Below, piece by piece: positions 32,216-40,435 of a DNA stretch of 64,000 bases. Source of the stretch: Pseudarthrobacter enclensis (lineage in GTDB: Bacteria; Actinomycetota; Actinomycetes; Actinomycetales; Micrococcaceae); assembly GCF_001457025.1 (NCBI RefSeq), contig NZ_KQ758607.1, forward strand, positions 62,001 to 126,000, given 5' to 3'. A program made the position numbers and the translations under genes. How positions within the stretch are numbered: the first letter of the stretch is position 1; every line of letters starts with the position of its first letter. The notes under the pieces were generated by a model, which made no database searches, was not told the DNA's origin, and saw only the letters and a program-made list of their open reading frames with translations.

Positions 32216-33949
32216 ATGCTCCTCACCCTCATACGGCGCTACTCCAAACCGTATTCCGCCTACATCACAGCCGTCATCGTCTTCCAGCTCGCGTCAACCA
32301 TCGCGGCCCTGTACCTGCCGAGCCTGAACGCCCAGATCATCGATGAGGGTGTGGCCAAAGGGGACACCGACTTCATCTGGCGCACCGGCGCAGTGATGCT
32401 GCTCGTGGCCTTCGCCCAGGTGGCCACCGCCATCGCGGGTGTCTACTTCGGGTCCAAAACGGCCATGGCCCTGGGCCGCGACCTGCGCCGGGCGGTGTTC
32501 CGGAAAGTCACCAGCTTCTCCGCCAAGGACGTCATCGCCTTCGGCGCCCCGACGCTGATCACCCGTGGCACCAACGATGTCCAGCAGGTGCAGATGCTGA
32601 TGCTGATGGGCCTGAACTTCATGGTGGCCACGCCCATCATGTGCATCGGCGGCATCATCATGGCTCTGCGGGAGGACCTCAACCTTTCCTGGCTGGTGTG
32701 GGTCTCGGTGCCGTTGCTGACCGTCGTGGTGGGGTACCTGGTGGTCCGGCTGATGCCGCTGTTCCGGTCCATGCAGAAGAAGATCGACCGCATCAACGCC
32801 GTGCTCCGCGAGCAGATCATCGGCATCAGGGTGGTGCGCGCCTTCGTCCGCGAACCTTACGAAACGGACCGGTTCGGCGCGGCCAACAAGGAGCTCACGG
32901 ACGTATCGCTGAAGATCGGCGCCCTGTTCGTCTTGATGTTCCCCGCCATCAGCATGATCCTGCACCTCTCCACGGCTGCGGTGCTCTGGTTCGGCGGGCA
33001 ACGGGTGGACTCCGGTGACATGCAGGTCGGCGCGCTGACCGCTTTCCTGCAGTACCTGCTGCAGATCCTCGTGGCCGTCATGATGGGCACCTTCATGGCC
33101 ATGATGATTCCGCGCGCCTCCGTGTGCGCGGACCGCATCGGCGAGGTGCTCGGCGTCGAGCCCTCCATCCACGATCCCGAACACCCCGTGGCGCCCACGC
33201 AGCTCAGCGGCGTGGTGGAGTACAGGAATGTCACGTTCGCCTACCCGGGGGCCGAATCTCCGGTCCTGAGCAACATCAGCTTTACGGCCCGCCCGGGGCA
33301 GACGATTGCCATCATCGGCTCCACCGGCGCCGGCAAGACCAGCCTGCTGTCCCTGCTGCCGCGGCTTTACGACCCCGCGGAGGGGGAGGTCCTGCTGGAC
33401 GGCGTCCCCGTGAACAAGCTGGACCGGGACGAGATCACCAAACGTGTAGCCCTGGTGCCGCAGCGGCCCTACCTGTTCTCCGGCACCATCGAGCACAACC
33501 TGCGGTTCGGCAAGACCGAGGCCACGGACCAGGAGTTGTGGGACGCGCTCCGGGTGGCCCAGGGGGAAGACTTCGTGCGGGACAAGAACAAAGGCCTCGC
33601 AGCGCGGATTTCACAGGGAGGCACCAATGTCTCCGGCGGCCAGCGGCAGCGGCTCTGCATTGCCCGGGCCCTGGTCACCAGGCCGCGGGTCTACCTGTTC
33701 GATGACTCTTTTTCGGCGCTGGACGTCGCCACCGACTCCCGGCTCAGGGCCGCGCTGAAGGACACCACCGTTGACGCCACTGTCATCATCGTGGCGCAGC
33801 GCGTCTCCACCATCACTGAAGCGGACCAGATCCTGGTCCTGGACAACGGCCGGATCGTGGACCGTGGAACGCATGAGGAACTCCTGGAGACCTCACCTAC
33901 CTACCAGGAAATCGTCGAATCCCAGTTGAGCGTGGAGGAAATGGCATGA
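32216..33949 (+). CDS. ABC exporter half-transporter, subunit 1 (degenerate catalytic residue)
   Basis: The 577-aa protein has a six-helix membrane domain and a C-terminal ATPase with Walker A GSTGAGKTS (from residue 368), signature VSGGQRQRL and Walker B YLFDD. The catalytic glutamate position is Asp (D497). The ATG at 32216 is chosen because TAGAGT lies 7 nt upstream (leaderless) and gives the usual half-transporter length; ATG 32186 is possible. The next gene overlaps by 4 nt and supplies the partner subunit. Substrate unknown. Confidence 0.88.
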   Translation: MLLTLIRRYSKPYSAYITAVIVFQLASTIAALYLPSLNAQIIDEGVAKGDTDFIWRTGAVMLLVAFAQVATAIAGVYFGSKTAMALGRDLRRAVFRKVTSFSAKDVIAFGAPTLITRGTNDVQQVQMLMLMGLNFMVATPIMCIGGIIMALREDLNLSWLVWVSVPLLTVVVGYLVVRLMPLFRSMQKKIDRINAVLREQIIGIRVVRAFVREPYETDRFGAANKELTDVSLKIGALFVLMFPAISMILHLSTAAVLWFGGQRVDSGDMQVGALTAFLQYLLQILVAVMMGTFMAMMIPRASVCADRIGEVLGVEPSIHDPEHPVAPTQLSGVVEYRNVTFAYPGAESPVLSNISFTARPGQTIAIIGSTGAGKTSLLSLLPRLYDPAEGEVLLDGVPVNKLDRDEITKRVALVPQRPYLFSGTIEHNLRFGKTEATDQELWDALRVAQGEDFVRDKNKGLAARISQGGTNVSGGQRQRLCIARALVTRPRVYLFDDSFSALDVATDSRLRAALKDTTVDATVIIVAQRVSTITEADQILVLDNGRIVDRGTHEELLETSPTYQEIVESQLSVEEMA

Positions 33950-36069
33950 GCCCCCGCAGGAAGGACCCGGCGGTTAACGGGTCGATACCGGAGGACACCG
34001 CACTGGACACCGCCCTAGCGCAAGAGGGCACTGCACAGACAAGCACCGCACAGCCAGCCGCTACTGCGCAGCCGGCTGCCGCAGAGGACGACGACTTCTA
34101 CGAGGAGGAGTACACGCCCTCCGAGGCAGACGGCGACATGTTCGGCGGCATGCCTGCGAAGAAGGCGCAGCACTTCTGGCCGTCGGCCAAACGGCTCATG
34201 GGCCTGCTGAAGCCTGAGTCGCTGGGCATTTCCGTGGTGGTGGCCATGGTGGTGGTCGCCGTGGTCCTCAACGTCATCGCCCCCAAGATCCTGGGTCAGG
34301 CCATGGATGTGATCTTCGGCGGCGTGGTGGGCAAGCAGCTGCCCGCCGGAGTGAGCAAGGACCAGTTCGTGGAAGGGCTGCGCCAACAGGGCCAGGACAA
34401 CTTCGCGGACATGGTGTCGCGGATGGAACTGGTGCCCGGCACCGGCATCGACTTCGCCAAGCTGACCACACTGATTTCGGTGGTCCTGCTGATGTACTTC
34501 GTCGCCAACATCTTCCTGTGGCTGCAGGGCTACATCCTGAACCGCATCGTGATGAAGGTGATCCGCAAGCTCCGCGACGACACCGAGAAGAAGCTGAACC
34601 GGCTCCCGCTCAACTACTTCGACACCCGCCAGCGCGGCGACGTCCTTTCGAGGGTGACCAACGACGTCGACAACATCCAGCAGGCGCTGCAGCAGGCCTT
34701 CGCGCAGCTGATTAACTCACTGCTGACGGTGGTGGGCATCGTGATCATGATGTTCATCGTCTCCTGGCAGCTGGCCCTGATCGCCCTGATCGCACTTCCG
34801 CTCTCCGGCGTGGCCGCCGGCCTCATCGGGGTCAGGAGCCAGAAGCTCTTCGCCGCGCAGTGGAAGAACACCGGCACCCTTAACGGCCAGATCGAAGAGT
34901 CATTCTCCGGGCATGACCTCGTGCGTGTATTCGGCCGGGACGCTGACATGCTGGAACGGTTCGATGAGCGGAACGAGGCCCTGTACAAGGCAAGCTTCGG
35001 CGCCCAGTTCGTGTCCGGCATCATCTTCCCCGTCATGCAGTTCGTCTCCTACCTCAGCTATGTGGGGATCGCTGTGGTGGGCGGCCTGCGCGTGGCCTCC
35101 GGTTCCATGTCCCTGGGTGACGCCACCGCCTTCATCCAGTACTCCCGGGAATTCACGCAGCCCCTGGGCCAGATGGCAGGCATGGCCAACATGCTCCAGT
35201 CCGGCGTGGCCTCCGCGGAACGCGTCTTCGAATTCCTCGACGCCGACGAACAGGACGCCGAAACAGCCACCGAGCACCTGCCGGCGAGGACCGACGGGCA
35301 CGTCGAGTTCCGGAACGTCACCTTCAGCTACACCGAGGACCGGGACCTGATCGAGGACCTGTCCTTCACCGCAGAGCCGGGCAACACAGTGGCCATCGTG
35401 GGACCCACCGGCGCCGGCAAGACCACCCTGGTCAACCTGGTGATGCGTTTCTACGAGTTGAACTCCGGCGCCATCACCCTGGACGGGGTGGACATTACGC
35501 ACCTGAGCCGGTCCGAACTCCGTTCCAAGGTGGGCATGGTGCTGCAGGACGCGTGGCTGTTCGGCGGGTCCATTTACGACAACATCCGCTACGGTAACCT
35601 GGACGCCACCGAGGAACAGGTCATGGCTGCGGCCAAGGCCACCTTCGTGGACCGCTTTGTCCGGGCACTGCCCGAGGGCTACAACACCGTGATCGACGAG
35701 GAAGGCAACAACGTCAGCGCCGGTGAAAAGCAGTTGATCACCATCGCCCGCGCTTTCGTGGCCAACCCGTCGCTGCTGATCCTCGACGAGGCCACCAGCT
35801 CCGTGGACACCCGTACCGAGCTGCTGGTGCAGAAGGCCATGGCCGCGCTCCGGACGGACCGCACCAGCTTCGTGATCGCCCACCGGCTCTCCACCATCCG
35901 CGATGCCGATACCATCCTGGTCATGGAAAACGGCAAGATCGTGGAGCAGGGCAACCACAAGGCCCTGCTCGCGGCAGGCGGCGCCTACCACCGCCTCTAC
36001 ATGTCCCAGTTCTCCGGTGCGGACGCTGGGGAAGTGCCCGTGGATGATTCGACGGCGGTGCGCAGCTGA
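33946..36069 (+). CDS. ABC exporter half-transporter, subunit 2
   Basis: The 707-aa protein begins with a ~75-residue Ala/Glu-rich hydrophilic extension, then a six-helix membrane domain and an ATPase with Walker A GPTGAGKTT (from residue 486) and Walker B LLILDEATSSVD, with the catalytic Glu at 615. Its signature is VSAGEKQL rather than LSGGQ. Paired with subunit 1, this gives one consensus and one degenerate ATP site, as in heterodimeric exporters of the TM287/288 type. It starts within ATGA of subunit 1. Confidence 0.88.
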   Translation: MSPRRKDPAVNGSIPEDTALDTALAQEGTAQTSTAQPAATAQPAAAEDDDFYEEEYTPSEADGDMFGGMPAKKAQHFWPSAKRLMGLLKPESLGISVVVAMVVVAVVLNVIAPKILGQAMDVIFGGVVGKQLPAGVSKDQFVEGLRQQGQDNFADMVSRMELVPGTGIDFAKLTTLISVVLLMYFVANIFLWLQGYILNRIVMKVIRKLRDDTEKKLNRLPLNYFDTRQRGDVLSRVTNDVDNIQQALQQAFAQLINSLLTVVGIVIMMFIVSWQLALIALIALPLSGVAAGLIGVRSQKLFAAQWKNTGTLNGQIEESFSGHDLVRVFGRDADMLERFDERNEALYKASFGAQFVSGIIFPVMQFVSYLSYVGIAVVGGLRVASGSMSLGDATAFIQYSREFTQPLGQMAGMANMLQSGVASAERVFEFLDADEQDAETATEHLPARTDGHVEFRNVTFSYTEDRDLIEDLSFTAEPGNTVAIVGPTGAGKTTLVNLVMRFYELNSGAITLDGVDITHLSRSELRSKVGMVLQDAWLFGGSIYDNIRYGNLDATEEQVMAAAKATFVDRFVRALPEGYNTVIDEEGNNVSAGEKQLITIARAFVANPSLLILDEATSSVDTRTELLVQKAMAALRTDRTSFVIAHRLSTIRDADTILVMENGKIVEQGNHKALLAAGGAYHRLYMSQFSGADAGEVPVDDSTAVRS

Positions 36070-36110
36070 GCGGGCACAGGGGCCACGGCGGGCAGCGGAT
36101 CGAAGTCCCC

Positions 36111-36533
36111 GTGGCCATGCGCTGGGGCGACATGGACGCCTACGGCCACATCAACAACGTGCAGATCGTCCGCATGCTGGAGGAAGCCCGCATCGGCGCC
36201 TTCGGGCCACCTAAGGGAGCCGGCCTGCCCGGCATCGAGCCGCAGGTCTCGCTGTTCAACGATGTACCGGACGGCACCATGGCCCTGGTGGTGGACCACA
36301 AGATCCGCTATGTCCGCACGCTGGAGTACCGCAACATCCCGGCCGTGGTGCAGGTGTGGATCGGCGCCGTGAAAGGCGCCAGCTTCGATATCCATTACCT
36401 GGTCCAGGACCCCGTCACCGGTGAGGACTGCGTCCGCGCCAGCAGCCACCTCGCCTTCGTGGACGAGGCCACCGGCAGGGTGCAGCGGCTGACCCCGGAA
36501 CAGAAGGAACGCATGGCGCCGTACAGGCACTAA
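36111..36533 (+). CDS. acyl-CoA thioesterase, hotdog fold (4HBT)
   Basis: The protein has the 4-hydroxybenzoyl-CoA thioesterase-like motif RWGDMDAYGHINN, with the catalytic Asp and hotdog helix following. From GTG 36111 it is 140 aa. However, the in-frame codons upstream to 36066 read like the missing first strand (RIEVPVAMRWGD), so translation may begin earlier, perhaps at CTG 36066 overlapping the ABC stop. Such enzymes hydrolyse acyl-CoAs in the cytoplasm. It is probably co-transcribed with the ABC genes. Confidence 0.78.
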   Translation: MAMRWGDMDAYGHINNVQIVRMLEEARIGAFGPPKGAGLPGIEPQVSLFNDVPDGTMALVVDHKIRYVRTLEYRNIPAVVQVWIGAVKGASFDIHYLVQDPVTGEDCVRASSHLAFVDEATGRVQRLTPEQKERMAPYRH

Positions 36534-36599
36534 GCCTCTGGGCAGCAGCCCGCCCCGCCCAGTGGACTGGAACAACAAGCACCAGCGAAAGGAAGCCAG

Positions 36600-36857
36600 A
36601 TGGCCAAGAACAAGACCCGCGTTGCCCGGAAGAAGAAGACCTGGAAGGAGATGTCGCCGTCGTCGAAAGCCGGAACCATCCTGGTGGCCATTGTCCAGAT
36701 ATCGCTGCTGGTCGCGGCCCAGCGGGACATCTCCCGGCGTCCCGCAGCGCTGATCAACGGGCCCAAGGCGGCGTGGCGCGCTGCGTCCTTCATCAACTTC
36801 GTGGGCCCCATGGGCTACTTCATCTTCGGCCGGAAGCACGCCGCGCCGCTCAAGTAA
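36600..36857 (+). CDS. small membrane protein, PLDc_N-like
   Basis: The 85-aa protein has a Lys/Arg-rich N-terminus, one hydrophobic segment (about residues 24-40) and a second, weaker one ending GPMGYFIFGRK. The INFVGPMGYFIFG end resembles the phospholipase D N-terminal-like small membrane domain. AAAGGAAG precedes the ATG. It follows the thioesterase by 66 nt. No function can be assigned. Confidence 0.6.
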   Translation: MAKNKTRVARKKKTWKEMSPSSKAGTILVAIVQISLLVAAQRDISRRPAALINGPKAAWRAASFINFVGPMGYFIFGRKHAAPLK

Positions 36858-36941
36858 GGCGCGGCGGGCGGGGCGTCCGCGGCGGACGGTGCCAGGGGCG
36901 CTTTGAGCAGGCGCCCAGCTTCACCCTGTAAATTTGAACCC

Positions 36942-39173
36942 ATGACCCCCGCCTCCACTGCTGCCATGACCCGCGCCCTCGGCATCTCGAAGGAGATCGA
37001 GGATGCAGCATGGTTCGTGCTGGGACCGGGCCTGCAGGGGAAGCCGTCGGCGCTGGACGGCAAGACCCTGACCTGGACCTCCGAGGCTGCCGCCGAGCTC
37101 CTGGACCGGCTGGAGCGCGGCACCCCGGACCCCAAGGCCCCCATGATGACCAACCTCCGGCAGAACCTGGAGGGCGCCACCCGCGAGGCGAAGCAGCTGG
37201 CCGCTGAACTGCTCTTCCTGCAGTCCCTGCCGCTGGCGCACGAGGTGAAGTCGCTCAAGGTCAAGCGCGCCCGCGTCGCGGAGGCGGCCTCCTGGCTCGA
37301 ACCGCCCCTTGAGCTGCCCGAAGAGCTGTACCAGGGCATGACGGACCACGGCGTCATCAGGGACCGCACCGCGGAGTTCAACTGGACCATCTGGGACCAC
37401 CTCACATGGCTCTGCCGCTTCGTCCGGCACGTGGACCAGCAGCCGCCGGCCGCCATCACGGCTGCCCTTCGCGATCCGCTGAAGTTCCATCGGCTGGCCG
37501 CAGCAACGCCCGGCGACCAGCCGGCCATCCGCCGCAGCATCGAGTTCCTCGCATGGCCCAGCTATTTCGAACCCGTGGTGGCTGACGTTGAGCGCCAGGA
37601 AATCAGGGACGCGTTCGCGTCACTGGTGGGCGGCGCCAAGGGGGACACCGAAGAGGACATCACCGCGGACATCCACCGCATCCGGCTGCACCTGGACGAA
37701 CAGGCGGGCCAGCGCATCGACTGGTACGCCCGGCAGCTGGTCAGCCAGTGGCGCAAGGTGGGCGACCCCGGGCGCCGGGCCTGGCTGCTCCGGACCCACC
37801 ACGACAATGCCGAGCTCCTCACCGCCTGGCGGGACGAGGAGAAGGTGACGCTCGACGTCGAACACCTCCGCCTCCTGGACCCCGGTGTTACCGCCGGGCT
37901 GGTCCAGCACGCCGTGGACGAGGACTACAAGCACCTCGGCTACGTGGAGCGTGAAGACACCAAGACCGCTGTCTTTGCCTTCCTCACCGTAATGAAGCCC
38001 GGCGACCTGGTCCTGTTCCAGCACGCCGGCACTGTCCGGCTCGGCGGCGTGCTGGGCGAACCCGAGTACAACGACGACAACCGCCGCCTTCGCCGCAAGG
38101 TGCGCTGGTTTGACGAGGGCCACACCACCACCAGCCTGCCCCGCCACGTGCAGCGCCAGCTGGCGACGCCGGGCTTCGTGGTGGACGTGACCCGGGTGGT
38201 GCAGGCGCTGCAGGCGCTCCTGCCGGCCGAAGCGGAAACGGAACCCGACGGCGACGCGGACGGTGCCGCCGTCGTGCCTCCCGCCCAGGAGGGCTTCAGC
38301 CCGCTGACGCCGGAATTCGCGGCCTCCCTGCACATGGAACTGCCGCCCCTGCAGGAAATCGCGGACCTGCTGGAGGAGAACCGGCAGCTGGTCCTGTACG
38401 GCCCTCCCGGCACCGGCAAAACCTACCTGGCCAAGCACCTTGCCGCCCAGCTGGCGGATGACACCACCGATGAACGGGTCAAGCTGGTCCAGTTCCACCC
38501 GTCCTACGCCTACGAGGACTTTTTCGAGGGCTACCGGCCGGACAAGACGGACGAAGGGCAGGTGTCCTTCAAACTGGTGGCCGGCCCCCTGCGGCGCCTG
38601 GCGGAGGAAGCCGCCAAGCCCGGGAACGAAAAGAAGCCGTACTTCCTCATCATCGACGAGATGAACCGGGCCAACCTGGCCAAGGTCTTCGGCGAGCTGT
38701 ACTTCCTGCTGGAGTACCGGGACGACCGGATCTACCTGCAGTACAGCCCCAACGAGCCGTTCACCCTGCCGGACAACCTGTACATCATCGGCACCATGAA
38801 CACCGCGGACCGGTCCATCGCCATGATGGATGCCGCCATCCGCCGCCGCTTCTCGTTCATTGAACTGCACCCGCAGACCGAACCCGTGAAAGGCTCGCTG
38901 CTGCGCTTCCTGCAGGCCCGCCAGCTGGACACCACTCCGGCGCTGCTGCTGGACGCCCTCAACAGCGCCATCGACGAGTGGGACCGCGACCTCATGATCG
39001 GACCGTCCTACTTCATGAAGCCTGCCGCCCAGACCCCGGCGGGCCTGCGGCGGATCTGGAAGTACGAGCTCATGCCGCTGCTGGAAGAGCACTACCACGG
39101 CCAGCTCACCCGGGCCCAGCTGGAGGAACGGTTTGGCCTGGACCAGCTGCTGGGACGCCTTGCGCCCCGCTGA
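36942..39173 (+). CDS. mcrB: McrB-like AAA+ GTPase/ATPase of a type IV restriction system
   Basis: The 743-aa protein has a long N-terminal part (residues 1-470) that probably recognises DNA. The C-terminal AAA+ domain has Walker A GPPGTGKT (487-494), YEDFFEGYRP, Walker B IIDEMNRAN (D572/E573) and MNTADRSIA, all McrB-like. A -10 box TAAATT sits 7 nt before the ATG with no Shine-Dalgarno, so it is probably leaderless; an earlier GTG frame is rejected. The adjacent gene encodes McrC. Such pairs cut DNA with modified cytosines. Confidence 0.86.
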   Translation: MTPASTAAMTRALGISKEIEDAAWFVLGPGLQGKPSALDGKTLTWTSEAAAELLDRLERGTPDPKAPMMTNLRQNLEGATREAKQLAAELLFLQSLPLAHEVKSLKVKRARVAEAASWLEPPLELPEELYQGMTDHGVIRDRTAEFNWTIWDHLTWLCRFVRHVDQQPPAAITAALRDPLKFHRLAAATPGDQPAIRRSIEFLAWPSYFEPVVADVERQEIRDAFASLVGGAKGDTEEDITADIHRIRLHLDEQAGQRIDWYARQLVSQWRKVGDPGRRAWLLRTHHDNAELLTAWRDEEKVTLDVEHLRLLDPGVTAGLVQHAVDEDYKHLGYVEREDTKTAVFAFLTVMKPGDLVLFQHAGTVRLGGVLGEPEYNDDNRRLRRKVRWFDEGHTTTSLPRHVQRQLATPGFVVDVTRVVQALQALLPAEAETEPDGDADGAAVVPPAQEGFSPLTPEFAASLHMELPPLQEIADLLEENRQLVLYGPPGTGKTYLAKHLAAQLADDTTDERVKLVQFHPSYAYEDFFEGYRPDKTDEGQVSFKLVAGPLRRLAEEAAKPGNEKKPYFLIIDEMNRANLAKVFGELYFLLEYRDDRIYLQYSPNEPFTLPDNLYIIGTMNTADRSIAMMDAAIRRRFSFIELHPQTEPVKGSLLRFLQARQLDTTPALLLDALNSAIDEWDRDLMIGPSYFMKPAAQTPAGLRRIWKYELMPLLEEHYHGQLTRAQLEERFGLDQLLGRLAPR

Positions 39174-40395
39174 TTCCGGCGGCGCCCTGCGGCACCTGGT
39201 CCTGGACGAGCTGTCCCGCGGCATCGTGGAACGCCTTGACCCTGCCAGCGCGTCCTTCCTGAACTCCAGCGGCCTGGCCAAAGCCTCACCCATGGGGATG
39301 GGCCTGTACCGGATCGAACCCGTGGGCAAGGTGGGCTCCGTGCGCACCGGGTCGGTCCAGCTGGACGTGCGCCCCAAGGACCGGCTGGGGCTCAGCCGGC
39401 TCCTGTTCCTGCTCAGCTACGCGGGGGAGCAGGGCTTCCGGCCGGGGACGGTGGCCGCGCAGGAGGAGCACGAACTATGGAGCGCCCTGGCCGAGTCGCT
39501 GGCGCAGCTGGCTGAACGGGCCCTGGGAAGGGGAGTCCTGCAGGGCTACCTGACCGTGGACGAGTCCCTCCGCACCGTCAAGGGCCGCATCCGGATATCG
39601 GACCAGATCTCCCGCCGGCCGGGCATGCTGGTTCCGCTGGAGGTCTCCTACGACGAATTCACGGAGGACATCGCCGAGAACCGGATCCTTCGTGCGGCGC
39701 TGGAGCGAATGGGCCAGGTCCCGCGGGTCCGGCCGGAAGTGCTGAGCCGGCTCCGCCTGCTCAAGGGAAAGCTCGACGACGTCACCCGCCTTCCGTCCGG
39801 GGCCCCGCTGCCGCCGTGGAAACCCACCCGGATGAACCTGCGGTACCACGCCGTGCTGCGGCTCGCTGAGCTGATCCTGCGCAATGCGTCCGCGGAGGCC
39901 GGGCCCGGCCGGCAGCAGACGGCCTCCTTCGTCGTGGACATGGCCCGGGTGTTTGAGGATTTCGTGGGAACCGCCCTGCGGGAGGCGATGGCGGCGTACC
40001 CGGGCGAGCTGCGGCTGCGGTACAACGCCCTGCTCAGTGAGGCGGTGCGCGACAGTGACCGCCTCACCGTCCGGCCGGACGCGGTGCACATGCTGGGCGG
40101 CCGGCCCGTGGTGGCCTACAACGCCAAGTACAAGGCGGCCTCCGACGCAGGCGCCTCCCTGACCGCAGACCACTTCCAGATGCTGGCGCACTGCACCGCC
40201 CTGGCGGTGCCCACGGCCTGGCTGGTCTACGCAGGCTCCGGTGAGATGAAACTCCGCCGGATCATGAACACGGACATCGACATTGTGGAGTTTCCGCTGG
40301 ACCTCTCACTGCCGCCGACGGAGATCCTGGCGTCCATCCGGGAGCTGGCACGGCAGTCCTGGGGCGAAGTGGTCCGGCAGCATTCCGGTGCCTAA
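39160..40395 (+). CDS. mcrC: McrC-like nuclease subunit with altered PD-(D/E)xK motif
   Basis: The product is 411 aa from TTG 39160, overlapping mcrB by 14 nt; a start at TTG 39133 is possible. The C-terminal McrC nuclease core contains LTVRPDAV (D307) and, one strand later, AYNAKYKA. The usual second acidic residue (DAKYK) is Asn here (N321), next to K323. Middle motifs such as GYLTVDESLRTVKGRIR and YDEFTEDIAENRIL are typical of McrC. Whether cleavage survives is unclear. Confidence 0.84.
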   Translation: MRPADSGGALRHLVLDELSRGIVERLDPASASFLNSSGLAKASPMGMGLYRIEPVGKVGSVRTGSVQLDVRPKDRLGLSRLLFLLSYAGEQGFRPGTVAAQEEHELWSALAESLAQLAERALGRGVLQGYLTVDESLRTVKGRIRISDQISRRPGMLVPLEVSYDEFTEDIAENRILRAALERMGQVPRVRPEVLSRLRLLKGKLDDVTRLPSGAPLPPWKPTRMNLRYHAVLRLAELILRNASAEAGPGRQQTASFVVDMARVFEDFVGTALREAMAAYPGELRLRYNALLSEAVRDSDRLTVRPDAVHMLGGRPVVAYNAKYKAASDAGASLTADHFQMLAHCTALAVPTAWLVYAGSGEMKLRRIMNTDIDIVEFPLDLSLPPTEILASIRELARQSWGEVVRQHSGA

Positions 40396-40419
40396 GCCTG
40401 CCGGAACCGCAGGTTTCCC

Positions 40420-40435
40420 GCAGGCGTCCGCCTGC
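40420..40435. terminator. short hairpin between convergent genes
   Basis: GCAGGC (40420-40425) and GCCTGC (40430-40435) form a 6-bp stem with a GTCC loop, between the mcrC and histidine kinase stops. It touches the kinase stop codon. Weak evidence. Confidence 0.4.

Noticed and set aside
37620..39377. 585-codon minus-strand open frame
   Set aside because: It is antisense to mcrB and mcrC and has shadow-frame composition.
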